The notes: a model not told the origin generated them from the letters alone. A stretch of DNA of 34,794 nucleotides from Chara braunii (GCA_003427395.1 BFEA01000264.1:997864-1032657), one strand, 5' to 3'. Counted from the first letter of the stretch, positions 9,786-20,317 are shown. Translations and numbers: made by a program.

Positions 9786-10529
9786 CAGGGTCACCAGCCC
9801 ATACGTACGAAGGTCCCCAGGCCGACCTTCGTACGTATGGGCGTAAGGGGCCCTGAACCCGACAGCGTTCGGCCTCCGCCAAAAATTATTTCAAAGCCTT
9901 TTTTTTTTTTAATTTTTTTTTCTGAGCTCTCTATGACGTGAGATACATGCCTATAAATTTTGACGTCATTTGGCCTAGCCAAATAAGAATAAAAAATCGT
10001 CAAAGATGGCGGTGTCAAAACGTGCTCGCCCACGTTTGTTTTCACTTTTTACTTTGTACTTTCATTTTAGTGTGCGGTCTAAACAATTTCATTATTTAAA
10101 AAAAAATAAAAATTGTAGCTTTTGTACCATGAGAAGTATACATCTGTAAATTTTCATGACATTTCGAGGAGATGCCAAAAAACAATAAAAAATCACTAAA
10201 GATGGCGGTGTCGAAAACGTGCTCGTGCACTCACTAAATTTAGTTCTCTTTTTATTTTTTGTTTTTTTATTATTCTTCTTCGTTCTCCGTATTTTTTTTT
10301 CTTCAAATTTGGTAAGGAATTTGAATGTAATGCTTAGGGAAATCTCATTTAATTTTTATTTTTTTACGTAACATATTTTTTTATAGATGTTTTTAATTTT
10401 TTTTTTTATTTTTTCTTTTTTTTTTGGGTTCGCGTTCGGCCCGAACGGTTGAATGCATCCCCAAAGGGTCCGATACGTTCGGGCTTTTGCGTTCGGGCGT
10501 TCGGCCCGTCATGAATAATGATTACCCTG
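9786..10529 (+). mobile_element. hAT-like non-autonomous element, family I copy B
   Basis: This 744-bp element begins CAGGGTCACC and ends with a sequence whose reverse complement is CAGGGTAATC. The flanking 8-mers are CTTGTAAT (9778-9785) and GTTGTAGT (10530-10537), 6 of 8 identical, consistent with an old hAT-type duplication. A subterminal hairpin at 9797-9842 has perfect 19-bp arms and an 8-nt loop. GATGGCGGTGTC occurs at 10005 and 10201, marking an internal duplication of about 196 bp. There is no coding capacity. Confidence 0.8.
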
Positions 10530-10537
10530 GTTGTAGT

Positions 10538-11814
10538 TGAATAAAAGTTAAATTAAAACATTTCATAAACTCGTTCAGATTTTCATTCCATCTTGAACAA
10601 ATAGATGTAGTTAGAAGGAAAAACTAATATTTAGACGAGAATTTATCAAATAAGTAAATTTTAAAATAAAACAAAAATTGAAATGTTAATTTATAAATAT
10701 GAAGGATTTGTTTTGTATGGAATATTTTTCATCTTTTATTTCTCGTGGGAATTTTTCTGTTCATACTTATATCACTCAAGCCAATCATTATATATCCCTC
10801 CCTTTAAGTCATACAACATCGTTCATTGCCAACCATTTGGCTAACCTTATGTTCCAAAGTTTATTATCCACACTCAAGGTAAATGCATTCAAAGATAAAA
10901 AACGCGTGTTGTAGGCAATTGGTTATCGGCGGTAACAGATGGATGAGTCATGTTCCCCTGCCCTTTACAATTTCTTGATGACTCTTTGTATAATGGATGA
11001 AACTAATTAGGTAGTTTCAAAGATTCTCACTTTTCTTACTTCTAAAGTAAGTTTGACATTTTCAACCGCGTTAATAAAATATGTGATTATATTCATAGTA
11101 AGTTCTCATTAGGTCAACAATAAAAAGTTTTTTAAACAATAACTTAAATAACAAGATATTTTATTTTTTCCCCATGAATCATATACATGTTGATAAATTT
11201 CTGAATCAATTGTTTTACCTTACAATTTTCTAAAGTCAAAAGCTTGAAGAGCGATACTTATGAGATTTTTCGATTCATATTTCTATATATATATTTTTTT
11301 TAAAACATATTTTGACCTACCTCGACGTCGATTAGGAATTCCAATTTAGTCTTTCACCCCTCAAATACAATGGTATTTTACACTAGGCAAATCTTTGATT
11401 CTACCTCCTCAACCATAGTAATAAAGTGCTCTTGTAAATTATGACCTTCTCCACGACTGTATGCAATAACGTCATTTCAATTGGTTAATCTCACCTCGAA
11501 AGATAAAGACATACTACCTGCTTTTAAGGATATTCATTTGAAGCTCAAGGACATAGCGTATGTCATATTTGCTCCCTTTGTATGTTCCACTTCAGCCATG
11601 CGAAGCTTGGCTCTGACCGATTCTAGGTAGAGCTCCTCCTACGTGAGTGTGAGGAGGCAGAAGATCATGTACATTACGATACCCTCGTCACCTCATCGTG
11701 CTTACTTGGAACTGGCAAGAGTCGGTTTCGATACCAACCTTCCACCCTGCAGGCCAGCACTGCTTTCGTTTAAGATAGGGATTGCAAAAGAACCTAAAAA
11801 AGCACCATGACACA
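10538..11814. other. AT-rich region without a recognised gene
   Basis: No coding sequence, RNA gene or repeat family could be supported here. The sequence is AT-rich and includes a short TATATATATA tract near 11286. It simply separates two family I hAT-like copies. Confidence 0.4.
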
Positions 11815-11822
11815 CATGGAGG

Positions 11823-12567
11823 TAGGGTCACCAACCTGTATGTATGGAGGTCCCCGGATCGACTTCCGTACATACGAGCGTTCAGGATCCTGTTCGAAGT
11901 TCGAACCTGACAACGTTCAACCCCGCCAAAAAATATTTTGGTACCTAAGAATAATTTTTTATTTCTGATTTATTTTTTGTGAGTTGTCTATAATGCAGGT
12001 ACATGCCTATAAAGTTTCAAGTCATTTTACTCAGCCAAGTAAAAATTAAAAATCGTAAAAAAAAACGATGTAAAAACATGCTCTCGCCCACTCAATATTT
12101 TGTTTTTTTTTTTCACTTTTTACTTTTTGTTCTCACTTTATTGCAGGGCCTATACACTTTTTTTATTTCTTACAACGTTTTTAGTGCTTTTTTGTATTAT
12201 GTGAAGTACACATCAACAAATTTTCAGGGCATTTCGATGTTAAAAAAAAAATGAAAAATTGCCAAAGATGGCGATGTCGAAAACGTGCGCCCTCTCTCAC
12301 TAATTTTAATTCTCTTTTTATTTTTTTATTTTTATTATTCGACTATTAGTTTTATTTTCTGTATTTTATTTTGTTTCAAATTTGGTAAAAAATTTGAATG
12401 TAACACTCTTGTTTAATTTAAGTTTCGATGTAAGTTATAACATACATTTTTTCATTTTCTTTTTTTTTTCGTGTTTGGCCTGAACAGCCGAAAGCATCCC
12501 CAAGGGGTCCCGTACGTTCGGCATTCGGTTTCGGGCGTCCGGCCTCTCCCGAACGCCGGTTACCCTG
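11823..12567 (+). mobile_element. hAT-like non-autonomous element, family I copy C
   Basis: This 745-bp element has termini TAGGGTCACC and, inward from the right, CAGGGTAACC. It is flanked by a perfect 8-bp duplication, CATGGAGG, at 11815-11822 and 12568-12575. The exact duplication makes this the best-preserved insertion of the family. A subterminal hairpin at 11835-11877 is less perfect than in copy B. A GATGGCGATGTC motif is at 12267, with a degenerate partner near 12066. Confidence 0.85.
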
Positions 12568-14281
12568 CATGGAGGCGTGCCAAGGATTTTAGGAAAAGCC
12601 GTTTGGAGTCCCACATCAGAACTAGAATCTCTTGTGACACTCGCGGCTTTGGACATTACGATTGAAGGGGACTTGAGGACGTAAAAAATCTAGGGCAAAG
12701 CGGTATAGTTAAATGTCCCTAATGTAAATGGGGTGGCCTCAGCCACCTAGGAAAAGAGATAGGCAATTTGGGATCAGCTACGGTTGGTGTGGGCTAGGGA
12801 GTGGCCGGATGTTGTACGTATTCAAGAGACTACCTAACAAACACACCGGAGCACAACCACACATATCGAATGATGAGCCCACCAAGGACGGCACATGCCC
12901 TTCACTCGGGAAGTGAGAAGGTGGCGAGCTTGCTCCCCTTTGAACTAGAGTAAAGCCTTTGAGTTAGGCTGCAAACCAAGAGGAGGGGAGATGAGTGTTA
13001 GTGCTTGCAATGTTCGAGCTGAAGGAGGTGTTACTAATCTGCATCTACGCACAAAAATGAGGTAGCGGCTAGAAAGGTTTTTTAGACACAGTTGCAGCCC
13101 AGCTACCGGATGGGATCCCCGTGATTGTGGTTGGGGATTTTAACGCAGCCCATGACTGCTGGATGGATTGTTGGTGCCTCCCCTCCCTGTGGCCCACTTT
13201 TATTGTAGCGGATGAACGGACACTTTGCAATTTTCATCTCACTCTAGATCTCTATACCTCGTATCAAAGAACACACCCAATGAAAGAGGAGTTCACGTGT
13301 CTTAGGAACAGGGGTACGATCTGACTTTCCAGATCCAGGATAAGATCTTATTCTCATGTCGAACGCGTTAGACGGAGCTCGAAAGGTTGCAAAGATCTTA
13401 CCCCACAGTCCGTACAATGCGTACAACATTGCTGTTGTTTAGGAAGAAGCCAAACAGAGGACCAGGGTTCGTTTCACATGTCGCTTGTACCCGTGAAAAT
13501 TTTTCAGGACCACAAACAGAAAACTTGGTGTCAATGGCTGAGGTACATGGACTCCATTGGGGTCATAGATACATGGTTAAAACCGCTAGTACATGACCCT
13601 GGCCTTGCTGAAAAGAAACTCGTCGCCTACAAGTTTCTTCCGAAAAAGACGGCACAGGCGCGCCGTTGATTAATAAATAAATTGGTGGTCTGCGCCGCCT
13701 ACCGGATTCTGACGGGTGCCCGCGGCCGATAGCTGAACGCACTTGTGCTTTAACAGTGGGCTGACATATATGGCCCATACTTGTAATAAATTTTCTAAAG
13801 AACTTGCAGCTTACAGCACCGTCAGGGAATGAAACTGCATAGCATAGCACTTTGGAAGACCTACTTCACTATCCTGATCAAGAGCTAGACCAACAATCTC
13901 ACAGGACCAAGAATACCATGACCGGGAGCCTATGAATCCTCCGCTGTCATGACCGCGAGGTCGAAATCGGATGGCGGTCAGGATCCCGACCGCAGATCAT
14001 GACCCCAGCGGTTGGGCGTGGCCGAGAAATTAATGGACCAAAAAAAAAAAAAAAAAAAAAACTTGTACAGTTTGAAAATCCCCACACCCCTGTATTCTTT
14101 GTTCTGGATTAAGAAGTGATTTTTTATTTAAAAAAAATAGAAAACGAAAAAGAAGTGTTTTAATAAAAAAGAAACAAAATACAAAATGGATTTTTTTAAA
14201 TTTTTGTTCTATGTGTGTGTGTGTGTGTGTGTTGTCATATTTGCTATACACTCTATGTGTGTGTGTGTGTGTGTGTGTGTG

Positions 14282-14467
14282 NNNNNNNNNNNNNNNNNNN
14301 NNNNNNNNNNNNNNNNNNNNNNNNNNNNNNNNNNNNNNNNNNNNNNNNNNNNNNNNNNNNNNNNNNNNNNNNNNNNNNNNNNNNNNNNNNNNNNNNNNNN
14401 NNNNNNNNNNNNNNNNNNNNNNNNNNNNNNNNNNNNNNNNNNNNNNNNNNNNNNNNNNNNNNNNNNN
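14282..14467. other. Assembly gap (186 N)
   Basis: A run of N lies between two (TG)n tracts. The gap length is probably arbitrary or estimated, since the flanks are simple repeats. Frames that run through it are not meaningful. Confidence 0.95.
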
Positions 14468-14469
14468 AC

Positions 14470-14475
<6 letters not shown>

Positions 14476-14508
<33 letters not shown>

Positions 14509-14870
14509 ACTCTATGTGTGTGCGTGTGTGTGTGTGTGTGCGGAGGCGAGGGAAGGGCAACCCCGTCCCCACCAACCAATCAATCAACCAATCAATCAAA
14601 AAAAAAAAAGAAAAAAAAAACAGCGGTTTCTACCCGGTGTGTGTGTGTGTGTGTGTGTGCGGGGGTGAAAGGCGACCCCTTCGTCACCAACCAATCAATC
14701 AATGAATAAAAAGAAGTACAAAAAAAAAACAAAATGGGTTCGACCCGTGTGTGTGTGTGTGTGTGTGTGCCGGGGGGGGCGGGGCGATCCCTCCCCACCA
14801 ATCAATCAATCATTCAATAAATCAACCAATCAATCAATCAACCAATCAACCAATCAACCAACATCAATAA
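14476..14870 (+). repeat. Composite repeat: (TG)n, GC linker, CAATC run, A tract
   Basis: Three successive units repeat the same order. Each has a (TG)n tract, then a G-rich then C-rich linker with CACCAA, then CAATC repeats, then an A-rich tract and a CCCG boundary. Units begin near 14476, 14636 and 14744. The same arrangement on the opposite strand occurs at 34605-34794. Confidence 0.65.
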
Positions 14871-14971
14871 TTTAAATCAATATTCAATCCACAAAAAAAT
14901 TCAACCAATCAACCAACCAATCAATCAATCAATCAATAAAAAAAAAAAAGTAAAAATAATAAAAAAACAAA

Positions 14972-15175
14972 AACAGCAGGTTTTTCAACAGATAGAATAA
15001 ATGAAAAGTAGAAAGAAAAACGGGGGTCCAATATTTTTTCCTCCTCGGACTCCCTCGATCAATCAATCAATCAATTAAAAAAAAAAGAGTTAAAAAGAAA
15101 AACAGCAGGTTTTTCAACAGATTGAATAAATGAAAAGTAGGGAAAGAAAAAAAACGGGGGTCCAAGATTTTTTTC
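14972..15175 (+). repeat. 129-bp tandem duplication
   Basis: AACAGCAGGTTTTTCAACAG at about 14972 recurs at about 15101. Both copies continue through AATAAATGAAAAGTAG and CGGGGGTCCAA. The unit contains a CAATCAATCAAT run. It lies inside the hAT-like element and shows no coding potential. Confidence 0.7.
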
Positions 15176-15795
15176 TCCACCCTCGAAAACCCCCCTATTT
15201 GGAGCCCCCCAATTTTTATTTATTTTTTATTTTTTTCACTGTGGGGGGGTGGGGCCTGGTTCCCACCTCCAGAATCCCTACCCTGATTGGCAGGACCCCC
15301 CTCCCCTCGGCCGCGACCACGGTGGCCATGACCGCGGCCCCGTGGCCCCGACCGCAGGCCGTGGTCACGACTGCCGTGACCGCCGCCGCAGGGGACACAT
15401 AGCCGGGAGCAAGGACAACAAGGTGTACATGATCAGAGACAGTAGACACAAGGGGAAGTACTACAAGAGCAAAACATTCAAGAAATCAGGAGCCAGTTAC
15501 TGGAACACGTGCAACACAGATGGCAGGTGATATGCATTAGAGGAAAGTTGCACAAACACTTACTAGTAGCTGAAGGCACAATGGACACCAGGTTTTTTGC
15601 AATGGCCAAAGCTAGGACCAGGTGGACCACCATTGATGCCCTGCAAGATCCAGGCCTGGCCACATCAACAGCACACTGCCTCCGCATCAATCATACCAGG
15701 TCCTTTTTTCAAGGGAACATCCGGTGCACATGCGAACACAGGAGATAGAGGAGTCTTAATCCCCCTTGGGAAAACGCTTTACAGACAGCCAAAGG

Positions 15796-16085
15796 GAAGA
15801 GTCGGGAGTTGGAATGACCACTTGCTAAAGAAGAGGTCCGGATGGCTCTGTCGAGTATGGAGGAGGAGAAAACCCCTGGAATAGATGGACTCCCCAAGGA
15901 ATTTTGTGAGGTATTTTGAAATACGCTCTCACAGGCTGGGCGAAGAGTCGGAGTTGGAATGACCACTTGCTAAAGAAGGGGTCCGGATGGCTCTGTTGAT
16001 TACGGAGGAGGAGAAAACCCCTGGAATAGATGGACTCCCCAAGGAATTCTGTGAGGCATTTTGAAATACGCTCTCACAGGGTGGG
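15796..16085 (+). repeat. Tandem duplication of the LINE RT start (about 145 bp)
   Basis: Copies at about 15796-15940 and 15941-16085 share GGAATGACCACTTGCTAAAG, AACCCCTGGAATAGATGGAC and ATACGCTCTCACAG. Both encode the conserved LINE segment around KTPGIDGLPKEF. The period of 145-146 is not a multiple of three, so it disrupts the frame. The second copy is directly followed by a hAT-like insertion. Confidence 0.85.
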
Positions 16086-16602
16086 CTACCAGCCGTGCCG
16101 CCCAGGTCCCCAAAGCTGGCACGGGACCTGCCCAGGACGACCGGCCGGGCAACTGAGCCGGGCGGGGTCCCCGCCCATATCCCACCAAAAAAAAAAAAAA
16201 AAAATCAATTTTTTCTTAAAAGAAAGTATGTTGTGCAGAATAGCAAACCAAACAACTATTGGCTGAAGGTTACTTCCAAATTCTTCAACGAATTAAAAAA
16301 AAGAAAAAAACTAATGTAAGGAAAATCATCTCACACCCTTGAAAGGCCTTTCAATCCCTTTCAAGCCACTTAACACCCTCCCCATCCTCCAAAACTGACA
16401 TGAACCAAAAAAAAAAAAAGACCGGATTTGGGACTCTCTCCGAGGGCGCAAAAATGCCCCATCATCAGGGGGAAAACATAACTAATTTTGACTGTATTTT
16501 TTACTCGCCCGGGCGACCCAGGCAAGAGGGTCCTAGTTGCACTGGCCCGACTGCTTGGCTGCCCGCCCAGGTGGCCGGGCCCGTGCGGGCCTGGTAGCCC
16601 AG
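16081..16602 (+). mobile_element. hAT-like non-autonomous element (family III) in LINE
   Basis: This 522-bp element is flanked by CTCACAGG (16073-16080) and CTCACAAG (16603-16610), 7 of 8 identical. Ends are GTGGGCTACCAG and, inward from the right, CTGGGCTACCAG. Removing it with one flank copy lets the LINE frame continue from NTLSQ to DLMGFYW, so it is an insertion into LINE sequence. Interior A-rich sequence with ATGTTGTGCAGAATAGCAAA resembles the interior of 34012-34582. No protein is encoded. Confidence 0.75.
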
Positions 16603-16844
16603 CTCACAAGACCTAATGGGGTTCTATTGGGCAGTGTGGAATGGGGGAGTTTATAGGGCAGGGATGAAATCAGAAACAAACAACAATGTGACGGGATGTC
16701 TGCTTTATATTTATATTGATTTTTTTTTAATTTAAAGAAATTTGAGTTTCCTGTTTTTTTTTTTTTTTTTCCAACTCCAGCTATGTGCTTATTCAGGGAA
16801 GTCGCACATGCCGAAAACCGGGTCCAGCATCCCATTCACAACTA

Positions 16845-16956
16845 CTACCGTCTTCACCCGAATAGAACGCCCGGTCATTAATGGCTGTATTTGGCACAAC
16901 TTTCAGCCCTGATACGGCGATAATTACCGGGCGTTCTATTCAGGTGAAGACGGTAG
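16845..16956. mobile_element. Short hairpin MITE, copy 1
   Basis: A 112-bp near-palindrome. The left arm starts CTACCGTCTTCACCCGAATA and continues through GAACGCCCGGTCATTA; the right arm is its reverse complement with two or three changes. Arms are about 36 bp. Related copies lie at 20108-20169 and 21581-21675. It is non-coding and superfamily is unassigned, because the target duplication is not clear. Confidence 0.75.
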
Positions 16957-16999
16957 GACGTACGGATACAACATTGATTGCCTGTCAGTGATGCAGGGG

Positions 17000-17510
17000 A
17001 CTGACTGTTGCACCCGAAGATCGAAAGCAGGGTCGATCAGGACGCTGTGCCCCACACCACTGCGCAGAGCGTGGGCCCCACCACAAACTCAGTAGAAGAC
17101 GTCCTCTTCACCTCCATGCTGTTGGGCCCAAAAGGGCCCAAAAGTAATTTGTCCAGTTACTGTAGTAACTTCTGTTGACTCACAAGGGGAAACAATGACA
17201 GATGGCGTAATGTTTACTGAGACCACCTTCTAACCCTCTTCGCCACGAAGTTAACCTTCTTAACCCTTCTTTTAATTTCCAATCTATAATAATAACTTGG
17301 TGCAACACCCTTCGATATGGGAAATCTGAGATTGCAGCGCAGGGCTTCCTCTTCCCCTGCTCGACCTGCATCGTTTGTTCGCCGCCAGTCAATGACGAAA
17401 AAAACAAACGACCCAAATGGACTCCCAGATATACGTAGTCGTAGCCGGCAGAGCTTTCGCGGTGAACGAACCAAACAAGATGAAATCGTGCGTAGCAAGG
17501 TCGTAGAAAA
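17000..17510. other. Unassigned region
   Basis: No recognised gene. Includes GGGCCCAAAAGGGCCC near 17126, a short palindrome. A plus-strand frame of about 136 codons spans 17317-17727 and contains the 57-bp duplication listed separately. It matches no family known to me. Confidence 0.3.
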
Positions 17511-17624
17511 AATGTGCCATGCAGGGGAAAGAGGGACCGGAGTGGGAATAGTACCGGTCCCACCAAGAATGTGCCATGCAGGGGGAAGAGGCAACAGAGT
17601 GGGAATAGTACCAATCCCATCAAA
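17511..17624 (+). repeat. 57-bp in-frame tandem duplication
   Basis: AATGTGCCATGCAGGGG at 17511 recurs at 17568, and both copies continue through GTGGGAATAGTACC. The period of 57 keeps the frame, giving MCHAGERGTGVGIVP and then MCHAGGRGNRVGIVP in an open frame of 136 codons (17317-17727). The preserved frame is weak support for coding, but the protein is unknown. Confidence 0.55.
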
Positions 17625-18184
17625 CTTGAGAAGTGAAGGACAAGTGCTCCACGAATACTTAAGAGATTCAGCAGACTGCATGCCACCTCTCAAGAAGAGG
17701 ACGAGTGCTCAGCCACAACAGTCCTGAATACTTGCAAAGCTCGACAACGCTGGGCTGTTTGCCGATGATGTCAGCTGGGGGCCAGCATGACATTACATGC
17801 AAACAACTCGACCATAGACTCCATGAACATTCCACCTAGCCTCTGCTCTGACAGAATCATTCTGAAAGCAATCCCTGGGTTCTGCAGTCAGATGACTCAG
17901 ATCCAAAGAAGTGACTTTTTACTGAGAAAGGGCAACACTTACTCTCAGTCAGAATCTGAACCTCTCATGTGGATTCCAAAAGTACCTCTTATCTCCTATC
18001 TCCTATCAGATTCTCCTCAATCGAAACACCACCAACCACTCCCTCTTTTTCACTCTTTTAGAAAAAAGGGCTACTGTAACAGCCTCCAGATATCATCATT
18101 GAACTGACCGACCCCAGGTGAATTCAGAGTGTTATTACTTGCTGGTTCCATTGGAATTTGAAACACACTTGCAGGCTGAGAGCA

Positions 18185-18605
18185 TTGCAAATCCAAACTT
18201 ACCAGAGAGATCGATAGTAGCGGCTGATACGGAGAAAGGGCGACAGTCGGAGAATCCGGACCTCCAAAACGGGCCACCACCACAAATGCAGGCCGCTGAA
18301 GGCGCAGCAGATCCAGATCCAAACTTGCCAGAGCAACAAGTAAAGAACGAGAGAAGAGCCCAAACCGTAGTAAGAAGACGTCTGCCATTGCAAATGCAAA
18401 CTAACTTACCAGAGAGATCGATAGAAGCGGCTGATACGGAGAAAGGGCCGACAGTGAGAATCCGGACCTCCAAAATGAGCCACCGCCACACAATGTCATG
18501 CAGGCCGCTGAAGCCGCAGCAGATCGAGATCCAAACTTTAAGTTAGCAGAGCAACAAGTCGAGACCGAGAGAAGAGCTCAAGCCATAGTAAGAAGACATC
18601 TGCCA
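18185..18605 (+). repeat. 207-bp tandem duplication in possible coding sequence
   Basis: Two copies are offset by 207 bp: GAGAGATCGATAG(T/A)AGCGG lies near 18204 and again near 18411, and GCAGAGCAACAAGT-type sequence and GTAAGAAGACATCTGCCATT recur. Translation gives NLPERSIVAADTEKG and NLPERSIEAADTEKG in one frame. The second copy then shifts frame, and later reads AEQQVETERRAQAIVRR in another frame. The period is a multiple of three. The protein is unrecognised; it may be a broken gene or a transposon fragment. Confidence 0.6.
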
Positions 18606-18871
18606 TTATCGCTTCTCTGGCAATATCTGCCATTGATTCTCCGACAACTCTTGGTCCAATCTCCACAAACGATCACGATCCGCATCTTCCTCATGTTTCG
18701 GCCACGCGTCCAGGGCACGCCTTCTTCGCGAATGTCCCGCACCGGCGCACACTTATCAGTCCACTTCGCCAGCAGAATCGCTCGCAGACCAACTCTGAAA
18801 GGTTCGCTTGCAGAATCGCTTAAGGACCGACAAGGCCACGGAAAGGCGGCTGCAAGCTCATCATCTAATAA

Positions 18872-19222
18872 GCTCAGAACCTGTGCCCCGACATACGCCG
18901 ACGATGTCGGAGAGAAAGAATCCCCATCTCGCCAACTGCACGCTGCCAAAAATGGCATCTCTTCAATCACAGCAAAAGGCCGTCCATCACTATCAAACTG
19001 ATTGTCTTTGTCAGAAATGTTCTAACAAATAAGTTCATCATTTTGCAAAGCAAGTCACACGCAACCTTCATAGGCGAAATCCCTTCCAAGCAGATCCTTG
19101 AGGAACTCCATCGCACGAATACCACCAAATATGTTATAAAACACCAGCACTTCCTGAAAGTGTGGGTGGCCGTGCAGGCGCGGGGATTCCAAGGGATTAA
19201 CCAGCCTGACGCGAATGTCTAA
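18872..19222 (+). other. Open frame of 116 codons without a clear start
   Basis: The frame is open from just after a TAA at 18869 to a TAA at 19220. It reads ITIKLIVFVRNVLTNKF, then QSKSHATFIGEIPSKQILEE, then VWVAVQARGFQGINQPDANV. No initiating ATG is evident near its beginning. Composition is protein-like, but I do not recognise a family. It could be an internal exon, a retroelement fragment or chance. Confidence 0.25.
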
Positions 19223-20107
19223 ATTCATGCAAAACGAACCCTCGCATCACTGTAGCGACGCCTGGACCACGTGTGAACGCGCAAACTCTTCCGCAGAGCA
19301 ATGCCACCAAAATTAATATGTTAAAGAAGAAATCATGGCAAACGAAAAGCTAGCCGAACGAGCGCGCAAATATGTTTGTTAAAGCAGACAGCCCCAGAGT
19401 CGCAAGGAAAGGAAAGGAGGGAAAATCTTCCACCAACAACAACCTCAAAAAAGAAAAAAGAAAAAAGAAAAAAAGGCTGGTCAATCAGTTCCAAGTACTA
19501 CCAGTGCTCAGAGCAAACAGACATAGGACAGGTTGATATCAGACAGATCACTTGGCCAAAAAAGCACTTCTTTGACACTCTATCTGCTAAGATAGGGCAT
19601 GCCTCAGAAAGAAAATGAGAGGTTGAAAAGGGCAAAAGGCATACTTTGGGAAGGTAACCTTCCCATGTATTCCATTCCTTTCAAAGGTAGTCGATAGCCG
19701 CCTCTTTGATACCATTGCTTCCCTAAGGAGACAGCATGATCCAGGAAAAGGGGGGGCTGTCAAACCCCCCCCCCAAAAAAAAACAGGGGGCCCGAGAGGG
19801 AAGATTACCACATTAGCAGCCACAAGGCCTTCCATCATAGGCTGCATTGATTTTTCTGCATGTTTTTTTTAATTTATTATTTTTTATTATTTTTTATTTT
19901 ATTTTAAGAAAACAGCCTTTGATTTTTCTGCATTGATTTTTCCTTTTCACTGCCAGTGTGAGTGTGTGCTTATGAAAGATTGCCATTATTTCTTCTGTGC
20001 AAATTGGGGCCAGAAGGAGAAGGAACATCCTGAACCACAACGTCACGCGTGGTCATTCAAGTCTCAACCCACACCTTTTTACCCAACACTCAGGGCATAT
20101 ACTCACA
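19223..20107. other. Unassigned region
   Basis: No gene or known repeat could be supported. It holds A-rich tracts near 19446, a C tract and A tract near 19765 and an AT-rich tract near 19863-19910. Confidence 0.35.
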
Positions 20108-20169
20108 CTACCTTCTTCCCCCGAATACAACATATGGTCATTTTAGCTGTATTCGGGGGAAGAAGGTAG
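20108..20169. mobile_element. Minimal hairpin MITE, copy 2 (62 bp)
   Basis: Perfect 22-bp arms (20108-20129 and 20148-20169) begin CTACCTTCTTCCCCCGAATA and enclose an 18-nt loop that keeps TGGTCATTTTAGC-like sequence of the longer relatives. The right flank GAC matches that of 16845-16956. It is probably an internally deleted member of the same family. Confidence 0.7.
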
Positions 20170-20317
20170 GACTTTTTCTACTAAGCTCTGATGATCGCGG
20201 TCAGATTCATCCAGCTCTTGCCATAATTGCGATCCGATGCAATTAGGAATGTGCTAGTTCTTTTTTTATTTTTTATTTTTTTTTATTCTGGTTACGTATG
20301 TGTCAAAGCAACCTGCT

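Larger units (their letters stand above)
13930..15402 (+). mobile_element. hAT-like element (family II) filled with microsatellites
   Basis: A perfect 8-bp duplication, CCGGGAGC, flanks the element (13922-13929 and 15403-15410). The ends are CTATGAATCCTCCGC and, inward from the right, CTATGTGTCCCCTGCGG, a short imperfect TIR, followed on both sides by GC-rich sequence with TGACCGC motifs. The interior consists of A tracts, (TG)n, CAATC runs and the N gap, with no protein. It interrupts the LINE between its endonuclease and linker regions. True length is uncertain because of the gap. Confidence 0.75.
12960..16690 (+). pseudogene. LINE (L1-like) ORF2 relic, plus strand, split by two insertions
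   Basis: The plus strand carries pieces of one LINE ORF2 in order. An apurinic-type endonuclease piece includes IPVIVVGDFNAAHD (GDFN at 13133-13144) and FTCLRNRGTI (about 13292-13322). A linker resumes at about 15411 and includes AEGTMDTRFFAMAKARTRW (about 15571-15627). The start of the RT domain reads EEVRMALSSMEEEKTPGIDG (about 15830-15890) and is tandemly duplicated. After the second insertion the frame continues as QDLMGFYWAVWNGG (about 16608-16650). Sequence beyond about 16690 is T-rich and not recognisable, so the catalytic RT core is missing. Stops and shifts show it is inactive. The insertions are 13930-15402 and 16081-16602. Confidence 0.78.

Noticed and set aside
14186-14709. Cys/Val-rich open frames across the N gap
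   Set aside because: They are translations of (TG)n and of N, not proteins.
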